Shown: positions 6,609-15,141 of the stretch, piece by piece
Layout of the letters: each line of letters starts with the position of its first letter
Numbering within the stretch: the first letter of the stretch is position 1
DNA from: Treponema sp.
GTDB lineage: Bacteria > Spirochaetota > Spirochaetia > Treponematales > Breznakiellaceae
Direction: 5' to 3'
Assembly: GCA_031269405.1 (NCBI GenBank)
Contig: JAISZE010000144.1
Coordinates: forward strand, 1-17,980
Length of the DNA: 17,980 nt
Program-made: the position numbers and the translations under genes
The notes under the pieces: generated by a model
What the model was told of the DNA's origin: nothing
The model's input: only the letters and a program-made list of their open reading frames with translations
Databases searched by the model: none

Positions 6609-8431
6609 TAGAGACGCAGATGCTCAAAGAAACGCCGGAAACGGCGGCAGGAACCGAAGGGACGGCAAAGGCAGAAACCGGGGAAGCTTCCCAGAACGGT
6701 TCCAGCCAGGACCCGGCGGTTGTTAAGCTGATTGAATACGCCAAAGAAAAGAAATCCCTGTCCTACGAGGAACTTCAGGATCTTTTGCCCGAGCATATCG
6801 CCAATTCGGACAAGATCGAGGGAGTTCTGTCCCTCCTGGAAGCCAATAATGTCCAGCTTATCGAGGAAGAGACCGCCGGGGAAGATGAGGCCGGGACTGT
6901 TGCCCGCAAAGAACAGGAGGCTGAAAAGAAACGCCTGGTCTACAGCGAGAAGGAATCGGCGATAGACGATCCCATACGGTTGTACCTCAGGGAAATTGGC
7001 AGGGAGAACCTCCTTACTGCGGAGCAGGAAGTAGAACTGTCCAAGTCCATGGAGGATGGGGAAAACATCATCAAAGGTGTGATCAAAAAATCAGGGATGA
7101 TCATACCTGAATTTTACCACATCGCCCAGAAAGCCTTTTCAAAAAAAGATCTCCGGGAACTGAACCTTTCCAAGAAAGAGATCACCGAGCACATGACCGA
7201 GCGCCGGAGGCTCAACCAGTTCTACAAGGAAACGCTCCGTATCGTCCTGGGGGATCTTAAGAACTACATCGAGAATAAAAAGAAGCTCATCTCCCGGGGG
7301 GTAAACATTTTCGATGATCCTGAACTCAACGACCTGCGAAGGCATATCATGAAGAGCATTGAAAAGGCTGAAATCCACCCTGATGAGATCTATGGCTTTT
7401 CCGAGAAATTTATCCAAGCAGCGAAGCGTATTAAGCGCTACAAGAAGGAACAGGAGCGTATCGAAAAACACCTCATGGTAGGGTCCCTTAAAGAGTTGCG
7501 GGTCCTGGGCAGGGGGCTGACCATTAAAGAAGAGCGGGAAAAACTTGAAGACGCCTTAGGGCTCAGTTCCGATGAAATCAAGGAAAAAATCCGGCTCGTC
7601 CAGATAACCGAAAAGAAACTCCGTTCCATGGAGGCCGAATTCGAGGAAACCGTTGAAAGCATCAATCTTATGGCCAAGGAGATAAGCCGCGGCAGGGTGA
7701 TGATGAAGAACGCCAAGGACCGGCTCATCAAGGCCAACCTGCGCCTGGTGGTTTCTATCGCCAAGAAATACACCAACAGGGGGCTCCATTTCTTCGACCT
7801 GGTCCAGGAAGGGAATATCGGCCTTATCAAGGCGGTGGAGAAATTCGAATACCAGAAGGGCTTTAAATTCTCGACCTACGCTACATGGTGGATACGCCAG
7901 GCCATAACCAGGTCCATTTCCGACCAGGCCCGGACCATCAGGGTGCCGGTGCACATGATTGAGCAGATCAACAAGGTGGTCCGCGAATCCCGGCAGCTCA
8001 TGCAGGTGCTGGGACGGGAACCTACAGACGAGGAGATCGCCGAGCGCCTGGGCTGGACCGCCCAGCGGGTAAAATCGGTAAAAAACGTCGCCAGGGAGCC
8101 TATCAGCCTGGAAACTCCAATCGGGGAAGAGGAAGATTCGTCCCTGGGGGATTTTATCGAAGACAAGGATGTGGAAAACCCCGCGAGCATTACCGCCTTT
8201 ACCCTGCTCCAAGAGCAGCTTACCAGGGTGCTTTCCACCCTGCCTGCGAGGGAGCAGGAGGTTTTGAAGATGCGCTTCGGCTTGGACGACGGTTATTCCC
8301 TTACGCTGGAAGAAGTGGGCCTCTACTTCAATGTCACCAGGGAACGGATACGCCAGATTGAAGCCAAAGCCCTGCGCCGCCTGCGGCATCCCAAACGGAG
8401 CCGGCGCCTCAAGGACTACCTGGATCACTAA
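6605..8431 (+). CDS. rpoD: RNA polymerase primary sigma factor (sigma-70, RpoD)
   Basis: A 608-residue group 1 sigma factor directing RNA polymerase to housekeeping promoters. Region 1.1 is present (about 36-85, [16 protein letters not shown]). Region 1.2 starts at [12 protein letters not shown] (121-132). A long non-conserved insertion follows (about 150-365), as in group 1 factors with the sigma-70 NCR. Region 2 begins near D372 with [22 protein letters not shown] and the -10-binding [13 protein letters not shown]. Region 3 follows. Region 4 (about 540-608) has LPAREQEVL and the -35-binding helix [14 protein letters not shown]. It starts at ATG 6605, overlapping the dnaG stop by 4 bases (ATGA), so it is translationally coupled to primase as in the classical macromolecular-synthesis operon. 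No rpsU is seen; mltG takes the upstream place. Confidence 0.98.
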   Translation: MIETQMLKETPETAAGTEGTAKAETGEASQNGSSQDPAVVKLIEYAKEKKSLSYEELQDLLPEHIANSDKIEGVLSLLEANNVQLIEEETAGEDEAGTVARKEQEAEKKRLVYSEKESAIDDPIRLYLREIGRENLLTAEQEVELSKSMEDGENIIKGVIKKSGMIIPEFYHIAQKAFSKKDLRELNLSKKEITEHMTERRRLNQFYKETLRIVLGDLKNYIENKKKLISRGVNIFDDPELNDLRRHIMKSIEKAEIHPDEIYGFSEKFIQAAKRIKRYKKEQERIEKHLMVGSLKELRVLGRGLTIKEEREKLEDALGLSSDEIKEKIRLVQITEKKLRSMEAEFEETVESINLMAKEISRGRVMMKNAKDRLIKANLRLVVSIAKKYTNRGLHFFDLVQEGNIGLIKAVEKFEYQKGFKFSTYATWWIRQAITRSISDQARTIRVPVHMIEQINKVVRESRQLMQVLGREPTDEEIAERLGWTAQRVKSVKNVAREPISLETPIGEEEDSSLGDFIEDKDVENPASITAFTLLQEQLTRVLSTLPAREQEVLKMRFGLDDGYSLTLEEVGLYFNVTRERIRQIEAKALRRLRHPKRSRRLKDYLDH

Positions 8432-8451
8432 GAGGAAAAAGGCTATAGTCC

Positions 8452-8479
8452 TTTTCGCTGCGATTTGGTATAGTATAAT
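8452..8479 (+). promoter_or_regulatory. Sigma70-type promoter upstream of the zinc-ribbon gene
   Basis: TATAAT at 8474-8479 is a perfect -10 hexamer in the short spacer after rpoD. The best -35 candidate is TTTTCG (8452-8457) at 16 bases, a weak match. It would start transcription about 40 bases before the ATG at 8528, leaving room for a Shine-Dalgarno (GAGGGGA at 8515-8521). It would also serve rnpB, which has no obvious promoter of its own. Confidence 0.6.
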
Positions 8480-8527
8480 ACTTTGAATGAAGGGAAATAA
8501 AAAGGAAATAGAATTGAGGGGAAATAA

Positions 8528-9370
8528 ATGGTAACTGAAGATGTCTTTGAAAAATTGAGGACCTTGCAGGATATCCTGTCGGAAAAGATCACCCTGGAGC
8601 AGAGTATCCAGGAAATTCCAAAACTGATCATGACCCAGGAAGAGGTCCTGGGAAGGACAAAAAGGACTTTTTTCGAACTGAACCAGGATTACGATACAGC
8701 CAAAGCCGCAGAAACGGAATTCCGGAGATCCCTTGCAGAAGCGGAAGAACTCCGGGAACACGCCGAAAAAAATATGGATGTGATCAGTACCCAGCGGGAA
8801 TACGAGGCTCTGGACAAGGAAATCCGGGACGCCGCCGAAAAGGAGCAGCAGTTCCGTAAAGATCTCCAGCGCGAAGAGCGCATCCTCGCGGATCTGAACG
8901 AGCAGATAAAGCAAAGGACCGCCCTTATCGAACAGCAGGAAGAGGAGCTTGCGGAACGCAGGAAGGGCATCGAAGCTGAAGTTGCGGAAAAGAAGGCCCA
9001 GGTAGATATGCTTACCAACCGGGAAAAAGAGCTTACGCCGGATCTTGATCCTGAAGTGCTTTTTAAATTCGAGCGCATCATACGGAACAAGATGGGCCGG
9101 GGCATTGTAGCCATAAAAGGCGGCGTCTGCATGGGCTGCCACATGATCCTCCCTGCGCAGTTTGCCAATAACGTGCGTATGGGGAAAGAGATTGTATTCT
9201 GCCCCTACTGTTCCCGTATTCTTTTTTACGAAGAAGCCGAGCAGGGAGAGGAAGAATTCTTCGACAACGACGATTCCGGCAGCCTTTCGGATCTGGACGA
9301 CATCGAAGAAGAAGAATATGACGAAGATGAGGAAGAAGAAGAAAAAGTAAATCTCAATTACGACGAATAA
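8528..9370 (+). CDS. Coiled-coil protein with C-terminal C4 zinc ribbon (zf-RING_7/CdsZ-like) and acidic tail
   Basis: The 280-residue protein has three parts. Residues about 1-175 form a long coiled coil, rich in Glu, Lys, Arg and Gln. Residues 198-232 form a C4 zinc ribbon with C201-x2-C204 and C225-x2-C228 (VCMGCHM...VFCPYCSRIL), the PF02591 family. The tail from about 233 is strongly acidic, with runs of Glu and Asp, and ends in NLNYDE. Family members are widespread and poorly characterised; roles in nucleic acid or secretion contexts have been proposed for relatives, so no function is assigned. The start ATG 8528 follows a good Shine-Dalgarno. The gene has its own likely promoter and ends 4 bases before the 5' end of rnpB, suggesting co-transcription. 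Family call firm. Confidence 0.9.
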   Translation: MVTEDVFEKLRTLQDILSEKITLEQSIQEIPKLIMTQEEVLGRTKRTFFELNQDYDTAKAAETEFRRSLAEAEELREHAEKNMDVISTQREYEALDKEIRDAAEKEQQFRKDLQREERILADLNEQIKQRTALIEQQEEELAERRKGIEAEVAEKKAQVDMLTNREKELTPDLDPEVLFKFERIIRNKMGRGIVAIKGGVCMGCHMILPAQFANNVRMGKEIVFCPYCSRILFYEEAEQGEEEFFDNDDSGSLSDLDDIEEEEYDEDEEEEEKVNLNYDE

Positions 9371-9374
9371 CGTT

Positions 9375-9813
9375 GAGCGATGGACCAGGCTGCCGCCCTG
9401 CTGCGTGAACTGTCAGGCAAAGGGGAGGAAAGTCCGGGCTCCGCAGGGCATGATGCCGGGTAACACCCGGGCGCCTGGTTGTCCGTTCGCGGATTGCCCG
9501 GCGACAGACAGCGCAACAGAAAGTATACCGTCCGCCTGCTTCAGCAGGCTGGTAAGGGTGAAAAGGCGGGGAAAGAGCCCGCCTCGGCGGCGGCAACGCA
9601 GCCGGAAACATTTCGGCCCGGTCTTTATCCGCCGGAGCTGAAAAAGGGCAAGCCTCATCAGGAGCAAAGTCAAGCAGCGGTTGAACGGCCCGTTCAAAAC
9701 CGCGGGTAGACTGCACAGAGGGTTCCTGCAAAGGGATTTGAAGACAGATGGTAGCGGCGCTTCGGGCTGTAAGGCTGGAGGCGTAACAGAACCCGGCTTA
9801 TGGTTCATCGCTT
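9375..9813 (+). ncRNA. rnpB: RNase P RNA (bacterial type A)
   Basis: This is the catalytic RNA of RNase P, which trims the 5' leader of tRNA precursors. Conserved blocks are GAGGAAAGTCCGGGCTCC (9425-9442), GCAACAGA (9513-9520), GGTAAGGGTGAAA (from 9551), GGGTAGACTG with the L15 GGT that pairs with tRNA CCA (9705-9707), and ACAGAACCCGGCTTA (9786-9800). The ends were set by the P1 helix: 9375-9386 (GAGCGATGGACC) pairs with 9802-9813 (GGTTCATCGCTT), 12 pairs with two G.U. The length, about 439 nt, exceeds the 377 of E. coli. P15/P16 form a near-continuous helix, GCGG-TTGAACGG with CCGTTCAA-AA-CCGC. The 5' end is 4 bases from the preceding stop codon, with no evident promoter between, so processing from a longer transcript is likely. 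Confidence 0.95.
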
Positions 9814-9817
9814 TTTT
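9802..9817 (+). terminator. Possible P1-helix terminator of rnpB
   Basis: The 3' strand of the P1 helix runs directly into TTTTTT (9812-9817). There is no separate local hairpin before the T run, so a long-range RNA helix, rather than a simple stem-loop, would have to stop the polymerase. A promoter for the next gene starts 12 bases later. Confidence 0.4.
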
Positions 9818-9828
9818 CATTTATAACA

Positions 9829-9857
9829 TTGACTTTTTCCGGGAAAATGGTTTAAAT
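9829..9857 (+). promoter_or_regulatory. Sigma70-type promoter for the TPR-mre operon
   Basis: TTGACT (9829-9834, 5 of 6 matches) is followed after 17 bases by TTAAAT (9852-9857, 4 of 6). Transcription would start near 9864, only a few bases before the ATG at 9871, making a very short leader. It lies in an AT-rich spacer right after rnpB and is the best place to begin the mre transcript. Confidence 0.65.
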
Positions 9858-9870
9858 TGTATGAAAAGAG

Positions 9871-10809
9871 ATGCTCACAGGACACCCAAAATCCGGTTAT
9901 GGGGTCAGTTTTCACCGAAAACGAGCCCTCCGTAAGGCAGCGCTGGTATTTTTTGCAGTATTTCTCATGGTCCTTATTCCGGCGTTGTTCATAAAATGGG
10001 GCGGCGGCGGGGTTAAAGAACAGAAAAATCTGAGAGCCCTCTGGGAATCCGGTTCTTTTGAGGAAGTCTACGCCGAAACCGGGGCCAGGCTTCAGGAAAA
10101 ACCCCTGGATTACTTCCTCCTTACCAGCCGCGGTTTTTCGGCATACCAGTTGGCATCTGCCCAGATAAACCATTACGATACGCAGACCTATATTGATGAC
10201 TGTATCTGGTCTCTCCGTAAGGCCATGCTCTCCCGGGAGGACCGGACCAGAGGCCAGCTCTATTACGTCCTCGGGAAGGCCTATTATGACAAGGGTTCCG
10301 GGTATGTCGACCTGGCGGTGAAGTATCTGGAAAAAGCCAGGGATGCTGGGTACGGGGTAGGGGATATTCCCCAGTATCTGGGCCTGGCTTACGCCGCTGT
10401 CAGGGATTACCGGAACAGCGTAGCCGCTTTTAGCCTTGCCCTGGGCGGATCGGATTCTCCTTCGGATCTGCTTCTCTTGTCCATAGCCCGTTCCTACCTT
10501 GCTCTGGAGGAATATGAATCCGCCGGGGCTTACCTGGTCCGGTGCGTGGATATTTCAAAAGACTCAAAATTGATAGCCGCTGCCAGGCTCCTTTTGGGAA
10601 GTATTCTGGCAAAAAAAGGGGATACTTCGGGCGCCGAAGCCCAGTACCTCAAAGTGCTGGAGGAAGAAGGGGAAAATGCCGATGCTCATTACCAGTTAGG
10701 TGAATTATACGATGCCGGGGGCGACCCCATACGCGCCAGAGCTGAATGGCGCAGGGCGGTGAGAATCGATCCCGCCCACAGACAGGCCAGGGCGCGGTTA
10801 AATATTTAA
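9871..10809 (+). CDS. Membrane-anchored TPR-repeat protein
   Basis: The 312-residue protein starts with a short basic cytoplasmic segment (HRKRALRK), one membrane helix (about 23-41) and then a helical repeat domain that positive-inside logic places in the periplasm. TPR-like units are visible around 130-163 (GQLYYVLGKAYYDKGSGYVD), 168-200, 205-235, 237-268 (AARLLLGSILAKKGD) and 271-304 (ADAHYQLGELYDAGGD). TPR domains bind proteins; no catalytic motif is seen. ATG 9871 is the only good start, since a stop in the same frame lies at 9862. AAAAGAG touches the ATG, so spacing is unusually tight. It lies 45 bases before mreB and shares the likely promoter, suggesting an accessory role in the elongation machinery. 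That role is inference. Confidence 0.82.
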   Translation: MLTGHPKSGYGVSFHRKRALRKAALVFFAVFLMVLIPALFIKWGGGGVKEQKNLRALWESGSFEEVYAETGARLQEKPLDYFLLTSRGFSAYQLASAQINHYDTQTYIDDCIWSLRKAMLSREDRTRGQLYYVLGKAYYDKGSGYVDLAVKYLEKARDAGYGVGDIPQYLGLAYAAVRDYRNSVAAFSLALGGSDSPSDLLLLSIARSYLALEEYESAGAYLVRCVDISKDSKLIAAARLLLGSILAKKGDTSGAEAQYLKVLEEEGENADAHYQLGELYDAGGDPIRARAEWRRAVRIDPAHRQARARLNI

Positions 10810-10854
10810 GGCCCTTACTACACAGGGGGAAGGACCCCGGTTTTTGGAGGAAAT

Positions 10855-11880
10855 ATGTTCGGACGCAATTCATCAGACATAGGAATAGATTTAGGAACTT
10901 GTAACACCCTTATTTATATACGCGGCAAGGGGATTGTTATCAACGAACCGTCTGTTGTGGCCGTAGAACGGGGTACAAAAAAAGTAATGGCCGTAGGCGC
11001 CGAAGCAAAACGCATGCTCTTCAAGACCCCTGCCAATATTATCGCCATCAAGCCCCTCCAGGACGGAGTTATAGCGGATCTTGAGTCTACGGAAAAGATG
11101 ATCCGGTTTTTTATTTCCAAAGTCATGCCCCGGTACAGGTTCATAAAGCCCCGTATGGTTATCGGGGTTCCTTCATGCATCACCGAGGTCGAACGCCGGG
11201 CAGTGGAAGAAAGCGCCTACAAGGCAGGGGCCCGGGAAGTGACGGTTATCGAGGAAAGCCTCGCGGCTGCTATCGGGGCGGATATTCCCATCTTTGAACC
11301 TGCGGGACACATGGTCTGTGACATCGGCGGGGGGACTTCGGAAATCTCGGTTATATCCCTCGGGGGCATGGTGGTTACCAGCGCCATACGCCTTGGGGGC
11401 GACAAATTTGACGATGCCATTATCCGCTATGTACGGAGCACCCATAACCTCATTATAGGCGGCGGCGTTGCGGAACGGCTCAAAATAGAGATAGGCAACG
11501 CCTCGCCTGACAAGACCATCGAAAAGGTGGAGATCAAGGGGACCGACGCTATCACGGGGCTGCCCAGGAGGCTGGAGATAGACAGCACCGGGGTACGGGA
11601 AGCCCTGATGGAGCCTATAACCAAAATCGTTGACGAAATCAAATCCACCCTGGGCAAGACGCCGCCGGAACTGGCTGCGGACATAGCCGAACGGGGCATC
11701 ATGATGACCGGCGGAGGTTCCCTTCTCAAGGGGCTGCCCAAGCTTATCGCCAAGGAAACAGGGGTTCCGGTTTTCCTGGCCGAACAGCCTCTGGACTGCG
11801 TCGCGCTAGGAGCCGGAAAGTATTTTGATTTTGTTAAGGGTTTCAACAGTACCCGCGGCGATTACGACGATCTGAACTAG
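10855..11880 (+). CDS. mreB: Rod-shape-determining actin-like protein MreB
   Basis: MreB is the actin homologue whose membrane-bound filaments orient lateral wall synthesis. The 341 residues show the actin nucleotide-binding signature: phosphate-1 loop DLGTCNT (12-18), [15 protein letters not shown] (103-117), phosphate-2 loop DIGGGTSE (156-163) and the adenosine motif [14 protein letters not shown] sits 6 bases before ATG 10855. Length is normal for the family. Small departures from usual MreB sequences are [10 protein letters not shown] where EEPMAAAIGA is common, and [13 protein letters not shown] where GERTAEEIKIEIG is common. It is followed after 3 bases by mreC. The identity is certain. 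Confidence 0.98.
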   Translation: MFGRNSSDIGIDLGTCNTLIYIRGKGIVINEPSVVAVERGTKKVMAVGAEAKRMLFKTPANIIAIKPLQDGVIADLESTEKMIRFFISKVMPRYRFIKPRMVIGVPSCITEVERRAVEESAYKAGAREVTVIEESLAAAIGADIPIFEPAGHMVCDIGGGTSEISVISLGGMVVTSAIRLGGDKFDDAIIRYVRSTHNLIIGGGVAERLKIEIGNASPDKTIEKVEIKGTDAITGLPRRLEIDSTGVREALMEPITKIVDEIKSTLGKTPPELAADIAERGIMMTGGGSLLKGLPKLIAKETGVPVFLAEQPLDCVALGAGKYFDFVKGFNSTRGDYDDLN

Positions 11881-11883
11881 TTT

Positions 11884-12753
11884 ATGGCTTTTAACAGAGG
11901 CAAAAAGAAAAACAGTCCTTTGAGCGCAGAAGCCTATGTTTTCGCCGCCCTTATGGCGGTCTCTTTCGGGCTGCTCTTTTTTTCTACTAGGAATTTTTCC
12001 GCAGAGGTAAAAAACCTGGGCCTTTCGGTATTTTCCGGCCTTAGAGGGGGCATCTACGAAGCCACGTCCCTGGTGTCAAGAACCGTGCTTTCCATCAGGG
12101 AGCTTGCCATACTCAGACAGGAGTACACGGAACTCACCGAACGGATTGCCAGGTATGAGCAACTGGAACGGAGCGCCGCAGAAATATGGCAGGAGAATAA
12201 CCGTTTGCGGGAACAACTGGGGTTTTCCCAGGCCCTGCGGTACCGCCATATACCGGCTGAACTGACCGGCAGGGATCCGGATAATCTCTTTTCAGCCTTT
12301 GTAATTAACAAGGGAAGCCGTGCCGGGGTAGCCATAAATATGCCGGTTATCGCGTACCAGGGCGGAACCCAGGGCCTTGTAGGAAAAGTCATACAGGCCG
12401 GGGCTTTCGAAAGCCTGGTAATGCCCCTTTATGACGTAAGCTCTTTTGTGTCTTCCAGGCTTTCGGAATCCCGCTACGAAGGGATCACCGAAGGCCAGGG
12501 AAACCCCGAGAATTCCCTGATAATGCGCTTTATCCAGAAACGCGCGAGGGACGAGATTAGCATCGGCGAAATGGCGGTTTCTTCCGGCCTTGGAGGGATT
12601 TATCCTTCAGGCATCAATATTGGCAGGGTAAGCCGCATCCGTTACCAGGAAAACGAAATATCCATGGATGTGGAGATTGAGGCGTCCATCGATTTTTCCA
12701 GGCTTGAATACGTGTTCGTCATCGACGCCGCCACGGAGGAAGCTGATGACTAA
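11884..12753 (+). CDS. mreC: Rod-shape-determining protein MreC
   Basis: MreC is a bitopic periplasmic protein that bridges MreB/MreD and PBP2-RodA and activates them. The 289 residues show a basic cytoplasmic N-terminus, a membrane helix (about 17-34), a periplasmic coiled coil (about 70-115, YTELTERIARYEQLE..ENNRLREQL) and the paired beta-barrel domain (about 120-285), with NKGSRAGVAINMPV and GLVGKVIQAG as family landmarks and GGIYPSGINIGRV near the end. ATG 11884 lies 3 bases after the mreB stop; no clear Shine-Dalgarno is seen, so translation probably depends on termination at mreB. Its end overlaps mreD by 8 bases. Confidence 0.95.
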   Translation: MAFNRGKKKNSPLSAEAYVFAALMAVSFGLLFFSTRNFSAEVKNLGLSVFSGLRGGIYEATSLVSRTVLSIRELAILRQEYTELTERIARYEQLERSAAEIWQENNRLREQLGFSQALRYRHIPAELTGRDPDNLFSAFVINKGSRAGVAINMPVIAYQGGTQGLVGKVIQAGAFESLVMPLYDVSSFVSSRLSESRYEGITEGQGNPENSLIMRFIQKRARDEISIGEMAVSSGLGGIYPSGINIGRVSRIRYQENEISMDVEIEASIDFSRLEYVFVIDAATEEADD

Positions 12754-13258
12754 GAGGGTAGTCTGGATAGTGGTCTTTACCGCCGCCGCAGCGCTGCTCC
12801 AGTCGACTATATTGCGGCGGCTTGCGATCTACCGCGCCGTGCCGGATCTGGCTCTTGGGATAATCGTATACGCAGCGTATGTTAACGGGACTATGACCGG
12901 CCAGCTTTCGGGTTTTTTTTCGGGCCTGCTCATGGATTTTCTTTCAGCCGCTCCTTTGGGGCTCAATACCCTGGTGCGCACCCTGGTAGGCGCGCTGGCG
13001 GGGATCATGCAAGGGACCTTTTTTCTGGATGTTTTTTTCCTTCCTATGGCCCTCTGCGCCGGGGCGACAACCCTCAAGGCCCTTCTGTACTTTCTCCTTC
13101 ATCTCCTAATGGCCGGGATCGTTCCTTCGTATGATTTTCTGACCCCTGTTTTTTGGGTCGAGCTGGCTATGAATACCCTTACGGCACCTTTGCTGTTCGG
13201 TTTTCTGCGGCTTTTTGAGCCCCTGCTCGCAGGGAGGGGGGAAGCCGGTGGCAGGTGA
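12746..13258 (+). CDS. mreD: Rod-shape-determining protein MreD
   Basis: MreD is a small polytopic membrane protein of the elongation complex. From ATG 12746 it is 170 residues, almost wholly hydrophobic, with about five membrane helices (roughly 5-20, 33-60, 72-92, 95-125, 135-155). The start is chosen because GGAGGA (12735-12740) is well placed and the N-terminus MTKRVVWIVV begins the first helix; a longer frame open from 12668 lies inside mreC. It overlaps mreC by 8 bases and is overlapped 11 bases by the PBP2 gene. Identification rests on position, size and topology as much as on sequence, because MreD is poorly conserved. LLMDFLSAAPLGLNTL (61-76) matches the family's most conserved stretch. 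Confidence 0.9.
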   Translation: MTKRVVWIVVFTAAAALLQSTILRRLAIYRAVPDLALGIIVYAAYVNGTMTGQLSGFFSGLLMDFLSAAPLGLNTLVRTLVGALAGIMQGTFFLDVFFLPMALCAGATTLKALLYFLLHLLMAGIVPSYDFLTPVFWVELAMNTLTAPLLFGFLRLFEPLLAGRGEAGGR

Positions 13259-15116
13259 ACGCGGTGAACGAGAAGAAAGACCCGAAGGCCGCATAACCCT
13301 TCTCAGGGCCGCATTCATCGTCATCTTTGTGATATATGCGGTACGGCTTTTCAGTATGCAGATCCTGAGCGGGGAACTGTACCGGTCCCGGGCGCAGAAC
13401 ATAGCCCGGAGGACGACAATCATTCCCGCCCAGCGGGGGGAGATATACGACCGTAATTACAACCGGCCCCTGGTGCTCAACACCGATTCCTTCGCCGTAA
13501 GCATTACGCCTGCCGAAGTTCCCAGAGGGGAGATGCAGAATATCATCGAAAAATTGGCGGCTGTCCTGCATGTGCCCAGGGAACAGATAGAACGGAAAGT
13601 CCCGCCTTCAATCTATTACCTCTATCAGCCTGTGGAAGTAGCATCCAACGTGCCTTTCAGCACTATCGCAGCTTTGGCGGAACAGGTTGACGCTTTTCCC
13701 GGTTTGAGCTGGCAATCAAAACCTATGCGGAACTACGCTGAAACAGGAAGCCTTTCCCACGTTATCGGGTATGTAGGGGAGATAACCAGGGATGAACTTA
13801 CTATGATGTACAACAAGGGGTATCAGCAGGGGGATATAATCGGCAAGAACGGCATCGAACGCCAGTACGACGAAATCCTTCGGGGCAGGGAAGGCCGGGA
13901 GACCAGGACTGTCGATGTCCGGGGGCGGAGGGTCTCAGGGGACAATACCCGCGTCGCGCCTACTATGGGAAAAAACCTGGTGCTCACCATCGACCGCGGG
14001 ATTCAGAACCTTGCCGAAAAAGCCTTGGGGCAGCGCATAGGGGCTGTAGTGGTATTGCGCCCTTCTAACGGCGAAATCCTCGCTATGGTTTCTTATCCCT
14101 GGTACAACCCCAATATTTTTAATCATTCGGATCTGGGCCAGGAATACCAGGCCCTGGTAAACGATCCGAATAAGCCCCTTCTGAACCGGGCTATACAGTC
14201 CAGTTACCCCCCTGCTTCGACTTTTAAGATCGTCATGTCCACCGGGATACTGGCGGAAAACGCGTTCCCGCCTGAACAGACTGTGGACTGCCTGGGGGAG
14301 ATCGCCTACGGTGACCGGGTCTGGCGCTGCCATATACGCCGGCCTGGGCACGGAAGGCTCAACCTGCATCAGGCTATGGCCCAGTCCTGCGATATCTATT
14401 ACTGGAACATAGGGCGCGACTACCTGGGAGTTGAAAACATCGTGAATTACGCCAGGGAATACGGCTTTGGCGAACAGACGGGCGTTGATCTTCCCGGCGA
14501 GATCAGCGGCTTCATCCCGACGCCGCAGTGGAAAGACCGGCGCTTTCATGAACGCTGGCTTGGAGGAGATACTATGAATATGTCCATAGGCCAGGGCTAT
14601 ACCCTGGTAACTCCCTTGCAGGAAGCCAATATGGCCGCTATGGCGGCTAACGGCGGCGTCATCTACGAGCCCCATCTGCTCAAAGAGGTACGGGACCCCC
14701 AGACCGGAGCGGTAGAGATGAGCGTTGAACCCAGAATACTCCGGGAGAGCGATCTGGAAAGCGCTGTTTTTGAACAAGTCCAGCGCGACATGCGGGGCGT
14801 CATCAGCGAAGGGACCGCCAGGTTCCCTTTGAATATAAAAGCCGTGGAAATTGCCGGCAAGACCGGAACCGGCGAAGTTGGGCTTCAGGACAAGTGGCAC
14901 TCGTGGTTTACCTCTTATGCGCCTTATGAAACCAGTGATCCCGGCGAGCGGGTAGTGGTGACAGTTATTGTGGAAGCGGTAAACGACTGGGAATGGTGGG
15001 CCGTCTATTGCGCTGCTATCATCTACCAGGGTATTTTCGCAAACCAGACTTACGAGGAGGCGGTCCGTACCTTGGGTATTCAAAACAACCAGCCCGTTGT
15101 TGGCCGCCGGGAATAG
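13248..15116 (+). CDS. mrdA: Penicillin-binding protein 2, elongation-specific D,D-transpeptidase
   Basis: This class B PBP cross-links peptidoglycan together with RodA. From GTG 13248 (GGGAGGGGGG 7 bases upstream) it is 622 residues; a TTG at 13215 opens the frame earlier but lies inside mreD. It has a membrane anchor (about 17-36), the pedestal domain with RGEIYDR (63-69), and the transpeptidase domain with all motifs: STFK (S324 nucleophile, K327), SCD (the SxD form usual for PBP2), and KTGTGE (K538 onward). MNMSIGQG and VTPLQEANMAAMAANGG are also typical. It is flanked by mreD and rodA, the standard arrangement. The mreD overlap suggests coupled translation. It should be a beta-lactam target. 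Confidence 0.96.
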   Translation: MAGERGEREERPEGRITLLRAAFIVIFVIYAVRLFSMQILSGELYRSRAQNIARRTTIIPAQRGEIYDRNYNRPLVLNTDSFAVSITPAEVPRGEMQNIIEKLAAVLHVPREQIERKVPPSIYYLYQPVEVASNVPFSTIAALAEQVDAFPGLSWQSKPMRNYAETGSLSHVIGYVGEITRDELTMMYNKGYQQGDIIGKNGIERQYDEILRGREGRETRTVDVRGRRVSGDNTRVAPTMGKNLVLTIDRGIQNLAEKALGQRIGAVVVLRPSNGEILAMVSYPWYNPNIFNHSDLGQEYQALVNDPNKPLLNRAIQSSYPPASTFKIVMSTGILAENAFPPEQTVDCLGEIAYGDRVWRCHIRRPGHGRLNLHQAMAQSCDIYYWNIGRDYLGVENIVNYAREYGFGEQTGVDLPGEISGFIPTPQWKDRRFHERWLGGDTMNMSIGQGYTLVTPLQEANMAAMAANGGVIYEPHLLKEVRDPQTGAVEMSVEPRILRESDLESAVFEQVQRDMRGVISEGTARFPLNIKAVEIAGKTGTGEVGLQDKWHSWFTSYAPYETSDPGERVVVTVIVEAVNDWEWWAVYCAAIIYQGIFANQTYEEAVRTLGIQNNQPVVGRRE

Positions 15117-15141
15117 AATAGCGCGTGAAACACAGCATACT

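Noticed and set aside
8437..8455. AAAAGG-CTATAGT-CCTTTT hairpin after rpoD as a terminator
   Set aside because: The stem is 6 pairs, mostly A-T, with no T run after it, and it overlaps the area of the -35 box. Support is too weak.
7556..9142. Long (528-codon) open frame on the - strand across rpoD and the zinc-ribbon gene
   Set aside because: It is antisense to two well-identified genes, has odd composition (rich in Phe, Leu, Gly, Pro), no recognisable domain and no ribosome-binding site. Codon bias of the + strand genes explains it.
9659..9715. Possible absence of the tRNA-CCA-binding GGU in loop L15 of RNase P RNA
   Set aside because: The P15/P16 helix looked continuous, but the GGT is present in GGGTAGACTG at 9705-9707, at the place equivalent to E. 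coli 292-294.
10826..10845. GGGG-AAGGA-CCCC hairpin followed by GGTTTTT between the TPR gene and mreB, as a terminator
   Set aside because: The stem is only 4 pairs, the T run is short and offset by GG, and the gene spacing suggests one transcript. It may be a weak pause at most.
13935..15083. 382-codon - strand open frame opposite the PBP2 gene
   Set aside because: PBP2 is certain on the + strand with all its motifs; the antisense product has no domain and shadow-type composition.
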